Shown here: piece after piece, positions 19,140-31,023 of the stretch
Numbering within the stretch: position 1 is the first letter of the stretch
Layout: each line of letters opens with the position of its first letter
NCBI GenBank assembly: GCA_965240325.2
Contig: OZ251251.1
Location: forward strand, 682,001-746,000
From: Rebecca billardiae RCC1528
Lineage: Eukaryota; Haptophyta
Direction: 5' to 3'
DNA: 64,000 nucleotides
Position numbers and translations under genes: made by a program
The notes under the pieces: model-generated
Database searches by the model: none
What the model saw: only the letters and a program-made list of their open reading frames with translations
What the model was told of the DNA's origin: nothing

Positions 19140-22131
19140 ACCGGCGAGCGCTGCTGCGCGCTCACGCCGCCGCGCGAGCTGTCCGAGGCGGAGGTGCGCG
19201 CGCTCGACGACGGCCGGCTCCCGGTCACCATCGTGCAGCTCCTCGGCGGCGAGCCGCACCGCGCGGGCCGCGTGCCGTGCGACGTGCCGTGCAAACTCGA
19301 TTTCGCCGCCAAGGCTCGAGCCGGCGGTCGCGGCGGCCGCGGCGGGCCGCGGCCGCGGAGCCGGCGGCAGCTGCCCGAGGGGCTGCGCGTGGTGGACGTG
19401 CAGCTCGTCGGCGGGTACCGCGACTCCGACCTCGTGCGCGCGCGCGGCACGGCCGCCGTGCCCGGACTCCACCTCCTCGGCCTCAACAGCATGGAGGCCG
19501 ACGCCTACCACGCAGCGGTGCGCGCAACTAGAAAGGATACTCCCGCCCCTTTACTGTATATCTATCATTATATGATATAAAGAACGGGCTCCGGGTGATC
19601 AGACGGGCGTGCGCCCAGCGCCCAGCGCCGAGCACGCGCGCGCGCGGAGGGGCGGCGGCGGTGGGTGGCGCGCGGGGCGGTGGGCGGCGGCGCGCGGAGA
19701 GCGAGCGGTGCGGGGCGCGAGGCGCGTGCATACGGGAGAGCCGGGTGCGGGGCGCGAGGCGCGTGCACACAGCCACAGGAGAGTGGGGTGCCGCGGCCGT
19801 CCGCCTGCGGAGGGCGGAGCTGCTCTGAGAGGGCGGGGCGGCGAGTGGGGATCTGCCCGCGGCAGAGGACGGGCGTGCTGGGCAGCGCGCGGCGCGCCCG
19901 CCACCGCGACACCGCCGCGGCGTGCCACGCCCGCCGCGCTCTCCCCTCGCACGCAGCACCAACAGGCAACGGCACGCGCCGCGCGCGCGCGCCCACTGCG
20001 GCACGCGTGCCCACACTTGCGCGCGCGCCGCGCCGCGCCGCGCCGCGCCCCAAACGGCCGCTGGCCCGCTGGGCTGCCGCCGCGCGCAGGTGCACCCGCC
20101 GACGCTGCGCGCGAGCGGCGTGGCCTCCCTCGCGCCCGCGCTCGACTCGACCGTGCCGTGCACGTACATCACCGCGCCCTCCGTCGAGGCATGGGGGCGC
20201 GTGACGCCCGCGTGGGGCGGCGGCCGGCTGCGCGCGCTCCCGCGCGGCGCGCCGATCGCGGTGCTGGCGGCGTCCAACTGCCGCTCCAAGTCCGGGCGGG
20301 AGGAGTTCTTCCGCGCGCTGCGTGACGCGCTGGGCGGGCGGGTGGCGTCGATCGGTGCGCCGTGGCGCCGCGCCCCCCCCCCGCGCGCGCGCACCCACGC
20401 CGCGCCGCGCCGCGCCGCGCCGCGCCGCGCCGCACGCTCCCCAGCGCCAAGCATCGAGCCAAGTTGCATGCGGCCCGCCGCCAACACAGCGTGGCCCCCG
20501 TGCGCGCGCGCGCCAGGCAAGTGCGACCGCACAGAGGACTGGCCGCTGTGCCCGGCGGCGCCTGGGGACGCGCCGCCGCTGCACACGACAACCGACGGCG
20601 ACGAGCGCGGCGGCGGCGCCGATGGCGGCGACAGCGGCGACGAGCGCGGCGGCGGCGCCGACGGCGGCGGCGGCGGCGGGCACTCCCTACTGTGGGCAAC
20701 GCGGGGGCGCGGCGGGGGCGCGAGTGATAGGCGCCTCGCCCCGCGTGCCAACGCGACCCGCCGCGCGCCGGCGCCGCCGCCGCCCCCCTCGCTCCGCCCA
20801 TGCACCAAGCGCGAGGCCCTCCGCCGCTACCCGTTTTACTTGGCGTTTGAAAACTCAGTACGACCCGGGTATGTGACGGAGAAGCCGTTCGACGCCTTCG
20901 AGGCGGGCGTGGTGCCGGTGTACCTGGGCGACCCGCGCGCGCCGCTGACGCACTTCCCGCCGCGCTCGGTGGTGCCCGTGCTCGCGCCCGACGCGGCTGA
21001 GCCGCAAGCCGCGGGGGCGGCGGGCGGCGGCGCGGGCGGCGCGGACGAGCGTGCTGGCTCTGGCGTGCCGCGTGCCGCGCCGCGCGAGGCGGGCGATGCG
21101 CGGCTGCAGGCCGCCGCCGCGGGGCAGTGGAAGGGGGCTCGCCCCCTTGGCGCGGGCGCCGCGCCCGGCGCCGACGGCGCGGCGGCCTCCCCGGCGGCCG
21201 CCGCCATCGCCGCTGCCGCCGCGCCGGGCGGCGCGCGGCACGCGGCCGCCGCGTCCCTTGGCCTCGCGCCCACTGTGACACACGCGCGCCAGCTGGCAGC
21301 GCACCTGCTGTGGCTGCTCGCGGAGCCGCGGCGGTACGAGGCGCTGCTGGCGTGGCGGGAGCGGCCGCTGCCCGCGGCGTACGCACGGCGGTGGGGGCGG
21401 CTTGCGCTCCCGCACTCGCACTGCCGCCTCTGCCGGTGCGCGCGCCGCCGCTGCGCCGCGCGCCGCGCGCGCCCCGTGCGTGCCCGTGCTTGCCCAGTGG
21501 CTTGTACTGTGCATGCTCGCGCGCGCCGCGCGCGCGCGCGCGCTCGCCATGCTTGGAGGCGGGTGCTGCGGTGGGCAGTCGGTGGGCCTGTGGCGCTTGC
21601 CCTGCGCGTCCGAGCCCCGACGCACGCCGCGCGTGCCCTGCCGCGCCAACCCCCCCCGGCGCCATGCCCCGCCCCGCGCCCATTGCGCCGCATGCGCCGC
21701 GCCCCTGCCCTGTGGCTGCCCTGTGGCTGCCCTGTGGCTGCCCTGTGGCTGCCCTGTGGCTGCCCTGTGGCTGCCCTGTGCATATGACTCCCGCCCGGCC
21801 GCACGCGCCGCCGCGCGCCGCCCGTCGCAGCTGGGCGTACGCGCAGCGCCACCTCGGTGACGGCAACGTGAGCTGGTCCGCCGCCGAGCAGCAGCTCGTC
21901 CTGTTGCAGCCCCAGGGGCCACCACCGCAGGCACCAGCGCGGGGCCTGGCGGCGTCAGCGGGCGGCACTGGGGAGGAGGACGCGTCTGCCGGCGACCGCC
22001 TCGTCAGCGGCGGTGGCAAGACAGCAGACTCCGCGGCAGCAGCTGCAGCTGAGCCGGCGGCGGATGATCCGGTGGATGCGCAGCGACGATGGCCACGCGA
22101 GCAGGAGTCGTCGAGTGATCATCAGCGGTGA
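18762..22131 (+). CDS. GT10 alpha-1,3-fucosyltransferase, type II Golgi protein
   Basis: Model: join(18762..19517, 20090..20354, 20517..21435, 21831..22131), 746 residues. ATG 18762 precedes a basic N-terminus and one hydrophobic anchor (about 13-35), the type II topology of Golgi glycosyltransferases. Exon 2 holds VLAASNCRSKSGREEF, matching the ASNC.SKSGR element of the family. Exon 3 joins through GKC and carries the donor-binding signature FYLAFENS, then GYVTEKPFDAFEAGVVPVYLG (about 447-480). A Cys pair at LPHSHCRLCR (end of exon 3) fits the conserved C-terminal CRLC. Low-complexity Gly/Asp inserts sit between the Cys-rich linker and the catalytic motif. It would add fucose from GDP-fucose to GlcNAc-containing glycans. 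The C-terminal exon after DGNVSW is unconserved. Confidence 0.85.
21711..21780 (+). repeat. 11-bp tandem repeat in fucosyltransferase intron 3
   Basis: Six uninterrupted copies of TGTGGCTGCCC plus TGTG. Confidence 0.95.
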
Positions 22132-22814
22132 TTGATATCGGCCCGACTGCGACAGCCTTGGTGGGCGGCCTCCGTTTCGCCCCCCCGTGGCCGCCTAGAC
22201 ACGGGTCCGACGGGGCCCCGGGACCGTTGGCCGCGGTCCGCGTGACTGGCAGCTCCGTGGCCGATGCCGACCCGGGTAAGACGTCGGGTCGGCGCGCGTG
22301 ATCTGGTGATGATGGCTTGATGATCGGCCCCGCGGGCCGATCCGCGGGGTGCTGCGCTGCTCATTCACGAGCACGGCGGTCGTCTCAGGCACCCCGCCAC
22401 GGAGTGCGGCGCTGCTCACACACTCGCACACGGCGGGCACCGCCGAGGCACGCCGGCACGGGCCCAGCCCGGGACGGGCCCCCCAGACTGAGACAGCCGA
22501 CAGGCGGCCCGCACGGGCGGCGCCGCCCGGCGGCGGTCGTCTGCTCTGATATGTCAGTTTATGTAATCGGACGCGAGGCGTATAGTCAGGCTGATACGGA
22601 AGAGTTGAGACGCGCGAGTGCCGCTGCAGCTGCTTAGCAGTTTGATGAGTTATTATTAGCTAGCTCATTAGCGCTGTCATAGGCCTGTGACAATGACCAG
22701 TCCGCTGATGGCTAGCATCGGTCTGCATCGGAATTCGGATATGACTCTCTGCCGTACGGCGATTGAGGTCATTGTCAAGGATGGCAGCTCGCCCGCCCCA
22801 GTGGGCGTCTCGGC
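22132..22814. other. Intergenic between convergent genes
   Basis: Holds the 3' regions of the fucosyltransferase (+) and the PAP-like gene (-). No ORF or RNA gene is supported. Confidence 0.55.
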
Positions 22815-23735
22815 TCATGCGGAGGCGACGCGCGCGTGCACAAAAAGCGAGCCGACGATCACCGGGTCGCCACCGACCACCTCGGACACGCGCAGCTCGC
22901 CCGGCTGCCCGGCCGCGCCCGCGGCCGAATCTCCCGCCTCGAGATACAGCTGGCGGTACGTGTTGCGCGGCGCCGCCTGCGCGGACGCGTCGCGCGCGTT
23001 GAGCGCGCGGAATTCGGCGTCGGAGCCGGCCTCGACCAGCCGGACGGACGCGCCGCCGGGTAGCGCCAGCTCGAGGCGGAACGGCGGGAAGATGATCAGG
23101 TCGCGCGCGTCGCCGCCACCGCCGCCGCCGCGCGCGCCGCGGCCGTCCGCGCGCGCCGCCACTTCCGTGTCAGGTACCGAGCCGGCCGAGAGGACGGCGC
23201 TGAGGCCGAGCGGGAACTCGAGGAGCTGCGCGACGCGGCCGTCGCCGACGCGCGCCGCCGCCGCACCGCCGAGCAGCTGCGCCGAGCGCGGGCGCACCGG
23301 CGGCGGCAGCGTGAGCAGCGGAGAGAAGGCGGCGGCGTTGGCGGACCAGACCAGCTCCCACCGGCCGCCGAGCGCGGCCGAGGTGGCGGCGCAGCCGCGC
23401 GAGGGGTCGAGCGGGACGAGCGCGCGCACGGCGGCCTCGGCGTCCGCGTCTCGGCCCTCGCGGATCGCGCGGAGCAGCGCGACGCGCTCCGGCGGGCCGC
23501 CCAGCGCCTCGGCCGCGGCGAGCGCGCCTGGCGCGAGCGGCGCCGCCGCGCGCGCATCCGCGCCCGCGCCGAGCGCGGCGCCGAGCGCGCCCGCGCCGTG
23601 CGCGAGCGCGGCGCGGCGTGGAAGGGTCGTGCGCGTCGCCTGCGCGGCCGGTGGCGCGCGGCGCGGCACGCCCACCGCGAGCGCGGGCACGAGCAGCCAG
23701 CAGGCGCCGAGCGCCGTGCGGCCGAGCGCCATCAT
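22815..23735 (-). CDS. PAP/fibrillin-family plastid protein, likely thylakoid-targeted
   Basis: Single exon, 306 residues from ATG 23735 (a second in-frame ATG follows at 23732). The N-terminus reads as stacked targeting signals: a hydrophobic signal peptide (LGACWLLVPALAVGV), a basic/hydroxylated stretch (PPAAQATRTTLP), then twin Arg, a hydrophobic Ala/Gly run and ADARA, which resembles a Tat-type lumen transfer domain. The mature part has LGGRWELVWSA near 125, LLTLPPPVRP, DLIIFPPFRLELALPGG, and a C-terminal GELRVSEVVGGDPVIVGSLF. These match the lipocalin-like PAP/fibrillin domain. Fibrillins bind lipids or quinones at plastoglobules and thylakoids. The stacked signals imply a plastid of secondary origin. 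Its ATG is 185 bp from the divergent E4/E2 fusion gene. Confidence 0.75.
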   Translation of the reverse strand: MMALGRTALGACWLLVPALAVGVPRRAPPAAQATRTTLPRRAALAHGAGALGAALGAGADARAAAPLAPGALAAAEALGGPPERVALLRAIREGRDADAEAAVRALVPLDPSRGCAATSAALGGRWELVWSANAAAFSPLLTLPPPVRPRSAQLLGGAAAARVGDGRVAQLLEFPLGLSAVLSAGSVPDTEVAARADGRGARGGGGGGDARDLIIFPPFRLELALPGGASVRLVEAGSDAEFRALNARDASAQAAPRNTYRQLYLEAGDSAAGAAGQPGELRVSEVVGGDPVIVGSLFVHARVASA

Positions 23736-23920
23736 CGCTCGAGTCCGGGCACAGATTGGCCGGCCAGCGCCGGACCGGTCGCGCACACGCGCAAGCGACT
23801 CTCGAGTGGCGAGTTGCTGTGCTGGCTGCCCGCTCGGTCCTGACCAGCGCGTGCGCGCGCGGCAGCTGCGCCCGCCTTCCGCACGCGCTCTCGGACCACC
23901 GCCGACCGCACACACGGACG

Positions 23921-26900
23921 ATGCAGGACCGGCCTTCGGAGCAGGACGCGTCAGCCTCGGCGGACGACCGCGCCCGCCTGCGCGAGATGCGTCTGCGCCG
24001 CCTCGAGGCCGCCGCCGCCGCCGCCGCCGCCGCCGCGCCCGCCGCCGCGCCCGCGCCGCCGGCCGGCGCGTGCGCGTCCGCGTCCGCGAGCTCACCCGCG
24101 CGCGGCGGCGCCGAGCCGCCGCCGTCGCGCTTGGCCGCAGCGGCGGACCCCACGCTCCCCCCGCCCAAGCGCGCCGCGCCCGCCTCCGCCGGCGCCACGC
24201 CGCGCGGCGGCGCGTGCGCGCGAGAGGCGGCCGAGCTGCTGCGCCTGCTGCTCGGCGCGCCCGCCGCCTCGGGCGCGCAGGAGGACGTGCTCGCGCGCGC
24301 GGCGCGCGGCGCGCGCGCGGACGCGTCGGCGGACGCGTCCGCTGCCGCCGAGCTGCACGCCGCCCTCGCGTGCGTGCGCGAGCGCATCGCCGCCGCCGCC
24401 GCCGCCGCCGCGTCGGGCGCGGCATCGGAGCCGCCGCCGCCGCAGCCCGCGGCCGCGGTTGTGCGCTGCCTCGCGTGGGCGGCGGCGCTCGAGGCGCAGG
24501 GCCGCTTCCGGTACGACGCGCGGCTGGCGGCGGCGTCGGCGTCGCCGGGCGGCGGGGGCCCCGCCGCGCCGCCGCCGCCCGCCGCCACCTCCGCCGCCGC
24601 CGTGCGCCACGCACTGGCCGCAGAGGCGCGCCAAGGCATCGGCGCGGCCGCGGCGCGCGCGCTCGGCGTGGGCGCGGGCGTGGGCACGGGCGGCGCGGCG
24701 CACCCGGCGGTGATCGCGGCGCTCGGCGAGGCGGTGGGCGCGGCTCGCGTGCCCGCGTGGCTCTGGCCCGCCATCCACGCCGGCGCGCACCCGGACCCGT
24801 CGCCGCTGCCGCGCACGCTCGGGCCGATCCTTGCCGCGCTGCTCCGACCTCTGCGCAGCATGGCCGCCGACGACCCTGCGCCGTTCCTCGGCGCGCCGCT
24901 CGCCGACGTGCTCGGCGCGCCGGGCGCGGGCGAGGCGGTGGGGCGCGTGCTCGAGGACGAGCTCGTGCGCCTGCGCTCGCGCGCGTGGGGCGGGCGCGCG
25001 CTGCAGGAGCGCTCGGCGCTCGCGCCGCCCTTCACCCTTGGCTGCCCGGAGCACACGTTCGCGGAGCGGCTGGCCGGCGCGAAACCGCATGAGGTGGAGG
25101 GCGTGGTGCGCGCGATGCACGCGGGGCTGGGCACGGCGCACGGCGCGGGGGCGGAGCTGCTCAAGCGCGCGTGCAAGGCGGGCCCCGCGCCGCGCGAGCA
25201 CGCGCTCGGCTGGCTCGCGCGCGCGCTGGGCGCGAGCGCGGCGCGCGCCGAGCACATCCGAACGTCCGCGCAGTCTTCCGAGCACGCGCTCGCGCACGCG
25301 CGCGCCAACGCGGAGTGCGGCGGCGACGAGTTCGTGTGCGGGCTGGCGGCGTCGGCGCTGCGGCTGTGCCGCCCCTTCCTCGCGTACGACGGGCCCGCGC
25401 CGCCCGCCGCCACCCTCGCCCGCCTCCACCTGCGCTACTACGCGTCGACGCCACGCGCCGACCGGCCGGCGTATGGCCGCGGCGCGCGCCTCGCGGGCGC
25501 GCTGCGCGTGGGCGGGGCGGAGGGCGAGGGCGGCGAGGGCGGGCTGTACGACGAGGAAGGCGACGCGCCGATGCCGCCGCCCGCCGCGCAGCCCGCGGGC
25601 CCCCACAACGCCGCGGCCGCCGGGCAGCCGCAGCCATCCTTATTCCATTTCGTGGGCGAGATCTTTTTTCTTGCGCAGTACGGCCTGCGTGTGGGACTGG
25701 TCCCGGCGGTGCGGCGGTGCAGCTACGAGCTGCTGCGGCTGGAGCGCACGCTCGCGGCGAGGAAGAAGGGCGCGGACGCCGACGCCGACGCCGACGGCGC
25801 CGCCGCGGAGCAGGCGTACCGGCTGCACCAGGCGCACCTGGTCCTGCTGGCACAGCCGGACCTGGTGCAGGACTCGCTCGATTTTGTCCGGCTGCAGGCG
25901 GCGTGGCTCGCCACGATGGCGGCGCTGCCGGCGGCGGAGGCGGAGGCGGCGTTCGCCGCCGTGCCCGCGTGGGTGGTGCTCGACATGGCGGCGTGGCTCT
26001 GCTTCGTGGCGGAGGTGCGGCCGCGCGAGCTCGCGCTCCAGCCGCTCCGCCACCTGATGGCCTCGCTGAGCGCGCTCATCCGCGCGGGCTGTCCGCAACT
26101 CAACGGCGGGCGGCGGCTGATCCGCTCGCCCGTCATCCTCGGCAAGCTGGTGGAGGTGGTGCACGCCGTCGTCGTGCCGGCCGAGGCGCGCGCCGCGCGC
26201 GCCGCCGGCGGCTGGGGCGGCGGCGCGGTCGGCTCGCCGCTCGCCGACGCGCTGCTCGCCGAGCGCCCCACCTGCTGCTTGCTGATCGAGCCGCTCGTCG
26301 CCACGTACGCGGCGGTGGACGCTGTCGAGGTGCGGGGCGGGCAGGCGGCACGCGCGCGCGCGCACACACGCGCACACACACGCACGCGCGGTGCTCAACC
26401 CCCGACCCCCGACCCCCGACCCCAACCCCAGGGCCTGGACGTGGACTCGGTCGAAGCGGCCGACTTTGAGAAGTTTGCCGTGCGCGGGCGCATCAACGCG
26501 CTGTTGCTTGCGCTGTGGCGGCTGCCGGAGGTGCGGCGCGGGCGCGGACGGGCGGCGGCGGCGACGGGCGGCCTCGCGCGCCGCACGCGCGCCCCGCCGA
26601 CGCGCGGACCCCCGCCCGCCTCCCCCCTTTACCCCTCCCCGTCCGGCGGCGCAGCCCAGGGCGACCCTCGTTCAGCTCGGCTCGGCCGCACGCACCGCTC
26701 CCGCGCTGAGCGCGCTGCTGCACGGCTGCGTTGACACGGTGCTGTACTCGCTCGACGAGGCGCTGCGCCGGCTGCGCGAGCTGAACCGCGCGGCGGCGGG
26801 CGGCGCGCCGGCGGAGGAGGCGGAGGGCGGCGGCGGCGCGCGGTACGTGCGCCACCTGCTGCGCACCGCTGACTCGACGCTCGAGCTCGCCGCCACGCTC

Positions 26901-29900
26901 GCCGCCGAGCCCGCGCTCGGCGCGCTGCTCGCGGTGCCGCCGGTGTCCGCGCGGCTGGCGGCCATGCTGGTGCAGTTCGTGCCGTGCCTGGCGGGGCCGC
27001 GCGCGGTGGCGCTGCGGCTGTGGCCGCCGGCGCCGGCGGCGGCGGCGGCGGAGGGCGCGGCCGAGGGCTCGGAGCCGGCGGACGGCGGCGCGGGCGGCTG
27101 GGCGGGCGCGCAGCGCGCGCTCGGCGCGGCCTACAAGCCGCGCGCGCTGCTGTCGCGTCTGCTGTGCCTGCTCGCGCGCACCGCGCCGCACGGCGGCGGC
27201 GGCGGCGGCGTGGCCGCGCAGCTCGGCGCCTGCGAGGACCTCGAGCTCGGCGCGTTCGAGAGCGCCATGGCGGCCGTGGAGCGCGACGGGCTGCTGCCAG
27301 CGGAGGAGCGGCAGGCGCTCGCGGCAGCCATGGCGGAGGTGAGGGCGGCGGTGGCGCGCGGCGGCGGCGGCGCGGCCGGCTCGAGCGGCGGCGGCGGCGG
27401 CGGCGGCGCGGCGGGCGGCGCGGCGGCGGGCGCGGCGGCGGGCGGCGGCGGCTCGGGCGGCGGCGGTGCCGAGGCGGAGGAGGCGCTGTTCGCCGAGCTC
27501 CGCGCCGAGCTCGGCCCGATCCCGCCGCCCTCCGCCACCGCCATCGGCGGCGGCAGCGGGCTGCGCGGCGCGGCGGGCGGCGGGCTGGGCGCGAGCGCGC
27601 GCCTCGTGAGCGCGTACGCTGCGGCGCTCGGCCCTCTCGCATACGACGCGGCCGCGCTGCTCGAGGCGGGGTGCGTACCGGCGCACTCGTTCCGCGCGCA
27701 GGCGCTCGAGGGCGCGTCGGGAGACTCGGCGCCCGCCGCCCTGCGCAAGACGCTGATGGCCGAGGTGCGCCGGTTGCAGCGGGGGGACCTCCCCTTGCAC
27801 CCGGACGCCGCCATCTTCGTGCGGCAGGACGAGGGGCACATGGGCGTGTGGCGCGCGCTGATGACGGGGCCGATGGACACGCCGTACGCGCTCGGCTGCT
27901 TCGTCTTCGACCTGCTCTGTCTCCCCGAGTACCCTGCCATCCCGCCGCTGATGCGCTTCATCACCACCGCGGGCGGCACCGTCAAGTTCAACCCGAATCT
28001 GTACGCGGACGGCAAGGTGCGCGCGCGGCCTGGGAGTGCAAGCTCCGCCCCTCCGCGCGTGCGCCCGCGCCGCCTGCGCGCGTGGGGCGAGGCCGCTGCG
28101 GGGCCACGGCCGCAGTGCCGCTGTTGCGTGCCGCGCGCGCGCGGGGGGCTCGGCGCGGCGGCGCGCGCCCGGCGGCATGCGTGTGTGCAGTGCACGGCGG
28201 GCGGGCGGGCGGGCGGGCGGCTGCACCCGCCGACGCTCACAGCGCCCTCCCCCGCTGCCGCGCGCGCCGCCCGCCCTGCCGCCGCCCCGCCCCGTCCGCA
28301 GGTGTGCGCCTCGCTCCTCGGCACCTTCTCCGGCGCCGACGCGTCGCAGCGCTGGGACCCGGCGCGCTCGTCCCTGTACCAGCTGCTCGTGTCCGTGCAG
28401 TCGCAGATGCTCGTGGAGGCGCCGTTCCTCAACGAGCCGGGGTACGAGGACCGGCCGCCGGACTGCGCGGAGTCTGCCGAGTACAACAGCGCCCTGCGGC
28501 TGCACACCGTGCGGCACGCGATGGTCGCCATGCTGCGCAGCCCGGTGCGCGCGCGGGGCGGCGGAGATTGCAATCTCGGCCGTGCGTTCTGTTCGCGCGC
28601 CGTGCGGAGGGGCGGCGTCGCGGAGGGCGCGCGCCGACGCTGTCGCGTGCTCGGCGGGGGTGGCGGCGGCGGCGGTGGCGGCGCGCGGCGGAAGGCGGAA
28701 GGCCAGCTCACGCGCTGCCCCGCGCCGCCGTGCGCGCGCGCGCGCCCTCGCGCGCACCGCGCACCGCGCACCCCCCCCCTGGGCCGCGCGCGCCGCGCTC
28801 GCGCCCCCGCAGCCGTGCGGCTTTGAGGACGTCGTCCGCGCCCACTTTGCGCGGCAGCGCGCGCGCGTGCTGCGCTTGGTGTGGCGATGGGCGGCGGACG
28901 CGCCGCCGGAGCTGCGGCCGCGGATGGTGGCCGCTCTGGCGCAGCTGCGCGCCGCGCTGCCGCCGGCAGAGGCTGGCGAGGAGGAGGCGGAGGCGGAGGA
29001 AGCGGCGGCGGCGGCGGCGGCGGAGGAGCAGCAGCAGGCTGCCCAGGTGCGCGCGCGCGCGCGCGCGCCGCGGGGCCGGCAGGGGCGTGCGCCGCGCCTG
29101 CGGGGTGCTCAGGAGCGCTGCCCGCCGCCGCCTGCGCCGCGCTCGCGCCGCCGCCGCCACGCGCGCTCGGCGCCGCGGCAGCAGGCGGCGCCGCCCCACG
29201 CCGCGCCGCCGCACGCCGCGCCGCAGCCGCCGCCGCCGCTCACGGCGCAGGCGCTGGCCGCCGCCCTCGCCGCGGCGGGCGCGCTTGCGCCCGCGCCGCC
29301 GCCGCAGCCGCCGCCGCAGCCGCCGCAGCAGCCGCCGCCGCCGCCGCAGCCGCAGCCGCAGCAGCCGGCCGGTGGCATTGGCGCGATGGCGGCAGACGAG
29401 CTGCGCGCACAGCTCGCCGCCGCCCTCGCCGCCGCCGGCGCCTCCGCCGCGCCGCAGCCGATGGAGGTCGAGCCCCTCCCGCCCGGAGCCGCGCTCCCCG
29501 GACTGCCCGGACTCCCAGGCGGGGCGCAGCAGCCGGTGGCAGCGGCCGATGCGCAGATGGCGGCGGCCGGCGAAGGGCCGGACGGTCCGGACCCGCCGCT
29601 GAGTTCGGACGAGCTGGCGGAGCTGGGGCTGGGGCCGGCGGACGCGCAGGCGCTGCAGCGGGTGCGCGCGCGCGCGCGCGCCGGGGCGTGCGCGAGTGCC
29701 CGCGCCGCACCGCGGTGCAACGGCAAGGCGCGCCAAGCCACGCGCCGGAGCTGAGCGCGGCGAGCGCCGCAGCTGACGAGCCCGCGTCGGCGCGCGCGTC
29801 CCGTGCCCCCGTGGCCTGCCCCGCCCCCGGCCGCGCCCGTGCGAATCCTCGGCAGCTCGAAGGGCTCGGCTTTGGCCCGTCGGTGGCGCTGGAGGCCTAC

Positions 29901-29960
29901 CTCGTGTGCGAGCGGAACGAGACCCTCGCCGCCAACTTCCTCTTCTCCCAGTACGACTGA
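23921..29960 (+). CDS. Ufd2/E4 core fused to a UBE2O-class E2 and a Rad23-type UBA
   Basis: Model: join(23921..26329, 26432..26530, 26655..28016, 28302..28544, 28813..29046, 29182..29661, 29856..29960), 1643 residues, all introns phase 0. Residues about 150-1150 follow the Ufd2P core: FHFVGEIFFLAQYGLRVGL near 573, LDFVRLQAAWLATM, LIRSPVILGKLVEVVH near 740, DTVLYSLDEALRRLRELN and KPRALLSRLLCLLAR. FAELRAELGPIP then stands where the U-box should begin, but no U-box follows. Instead a UBC domain runs from about 1195, with FNPNLYADGK, VCASLLGTF (catalytic Cys about 1292) and LNEPGYE, closest to UBE2O/BIRC6. After a Pro/Gln linker, the last 35 residues (LGFGPSVALEAYLVCERNET) match Rad23 UBA2. Core end and UBC start share exon 3, so the fusion is not a joining artefact. 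The exact start of exon 6 is less sure. Confidence 0.85.
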
Positions 29961-30941
29961 TAATAATTATAATATGACTCGGCTACTTGACGCGCGAGTA
30001 GTGACTGGCGGTCTGCGGGTCTGGCGGCTTGGCACGGGGGACAGGGGTCAACCGTCGGAGCCAGAGCCAGCAGCCATCACCCACGCACTACCCAGCGGCG
30101 GCACTTGATGCTGCATTAGGCCCAGGCATCATGAGACAGAGTGCCGCCGAGACTGCGCGAATCGGACGTGCCGCCCCGCCTGGAGTATCTCGCCTGCCTG
30201 AGCTGTGGGCTCCGGTCACTGTCCGGGCGGACGTCCAGCAGGGGTGAATTCAGACTCTCTGGGGGGGTCTGGGGGGGCTCCCCCCAGCCGATCGAAGGAC
30301 CAAATACGCCTCAATAAGGCCCCAACTCGCCAGAATTCGCATAGCAGACCGTGTTCGTTGGACGTGTTGGCTGAGGGCTGCGTCGTGCGGCGTCGGCTCT
30401 GCGCCGGGCGGCCATGACGCATTGCACACAGCCCCGATATCGGCGCCTCCCTCGCGAGTCAAGACGTAGCGTAGTGCAGGATCGAGCAACGCATTGACCG
30501 CTGCGGCGCACCGCGCAGGCCACGCCGCACCTCAGCACTCGCGAACAAGCTCTGAGCCAGCCAGCTGTGGCAGTCCTCTGAGGAGCTGCAGCCAAGCACG
30601 AGCTCGTGCGCATACCCGTGGCACCACGAGCTGACGGCGCGGCCCGGGGCGCGAGCAGCTAGAAGCCGACAAGCTCATGCGCACGCCCGCACCGCCGCGA
30701 GGTGTGGCCGCCGGCGCGAGCAGCTCGACGCGGACAGCGCGCAGCTTGCTCGAGTCGACGAGCAGCTTCTCGCCCATCGGTGACTCTCAGTGCACGAAGG
30801 TGCACCCGAGGCGCGAGCGCGACAGGGTGCCGCGGCCAACCAGCGGATGCGCCCGGATCAAGGCCTCCCAAGACGTCTCATCTCCTCGCCCGCTCCGCGG
30901 AACTCCATCGTGCGGGAGAGTCCAGGGCTGGGAGTTCGTGA

Positions 30942-31023
30942 TCACGTGAGCGTGATATCACGGCGTGATCACGTGACACGTGATCACGTGACGCGTCACG
31001 TCGGCAATGGGTCCGTCACGTGA
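30942..31023. promoter_or_regulatory. Cluster of five CACGTG palindromes
   Basis: TCACGTGA occurs at 30942, 30969, 30984 and 31016, with a further CACGTGA at 30977. CACGTG is the core E-box/G-box for bHLH and bZIP factors. A second cluster of three lies at 31613-31663. Function is inferred only from density. Confidence 0.45.
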
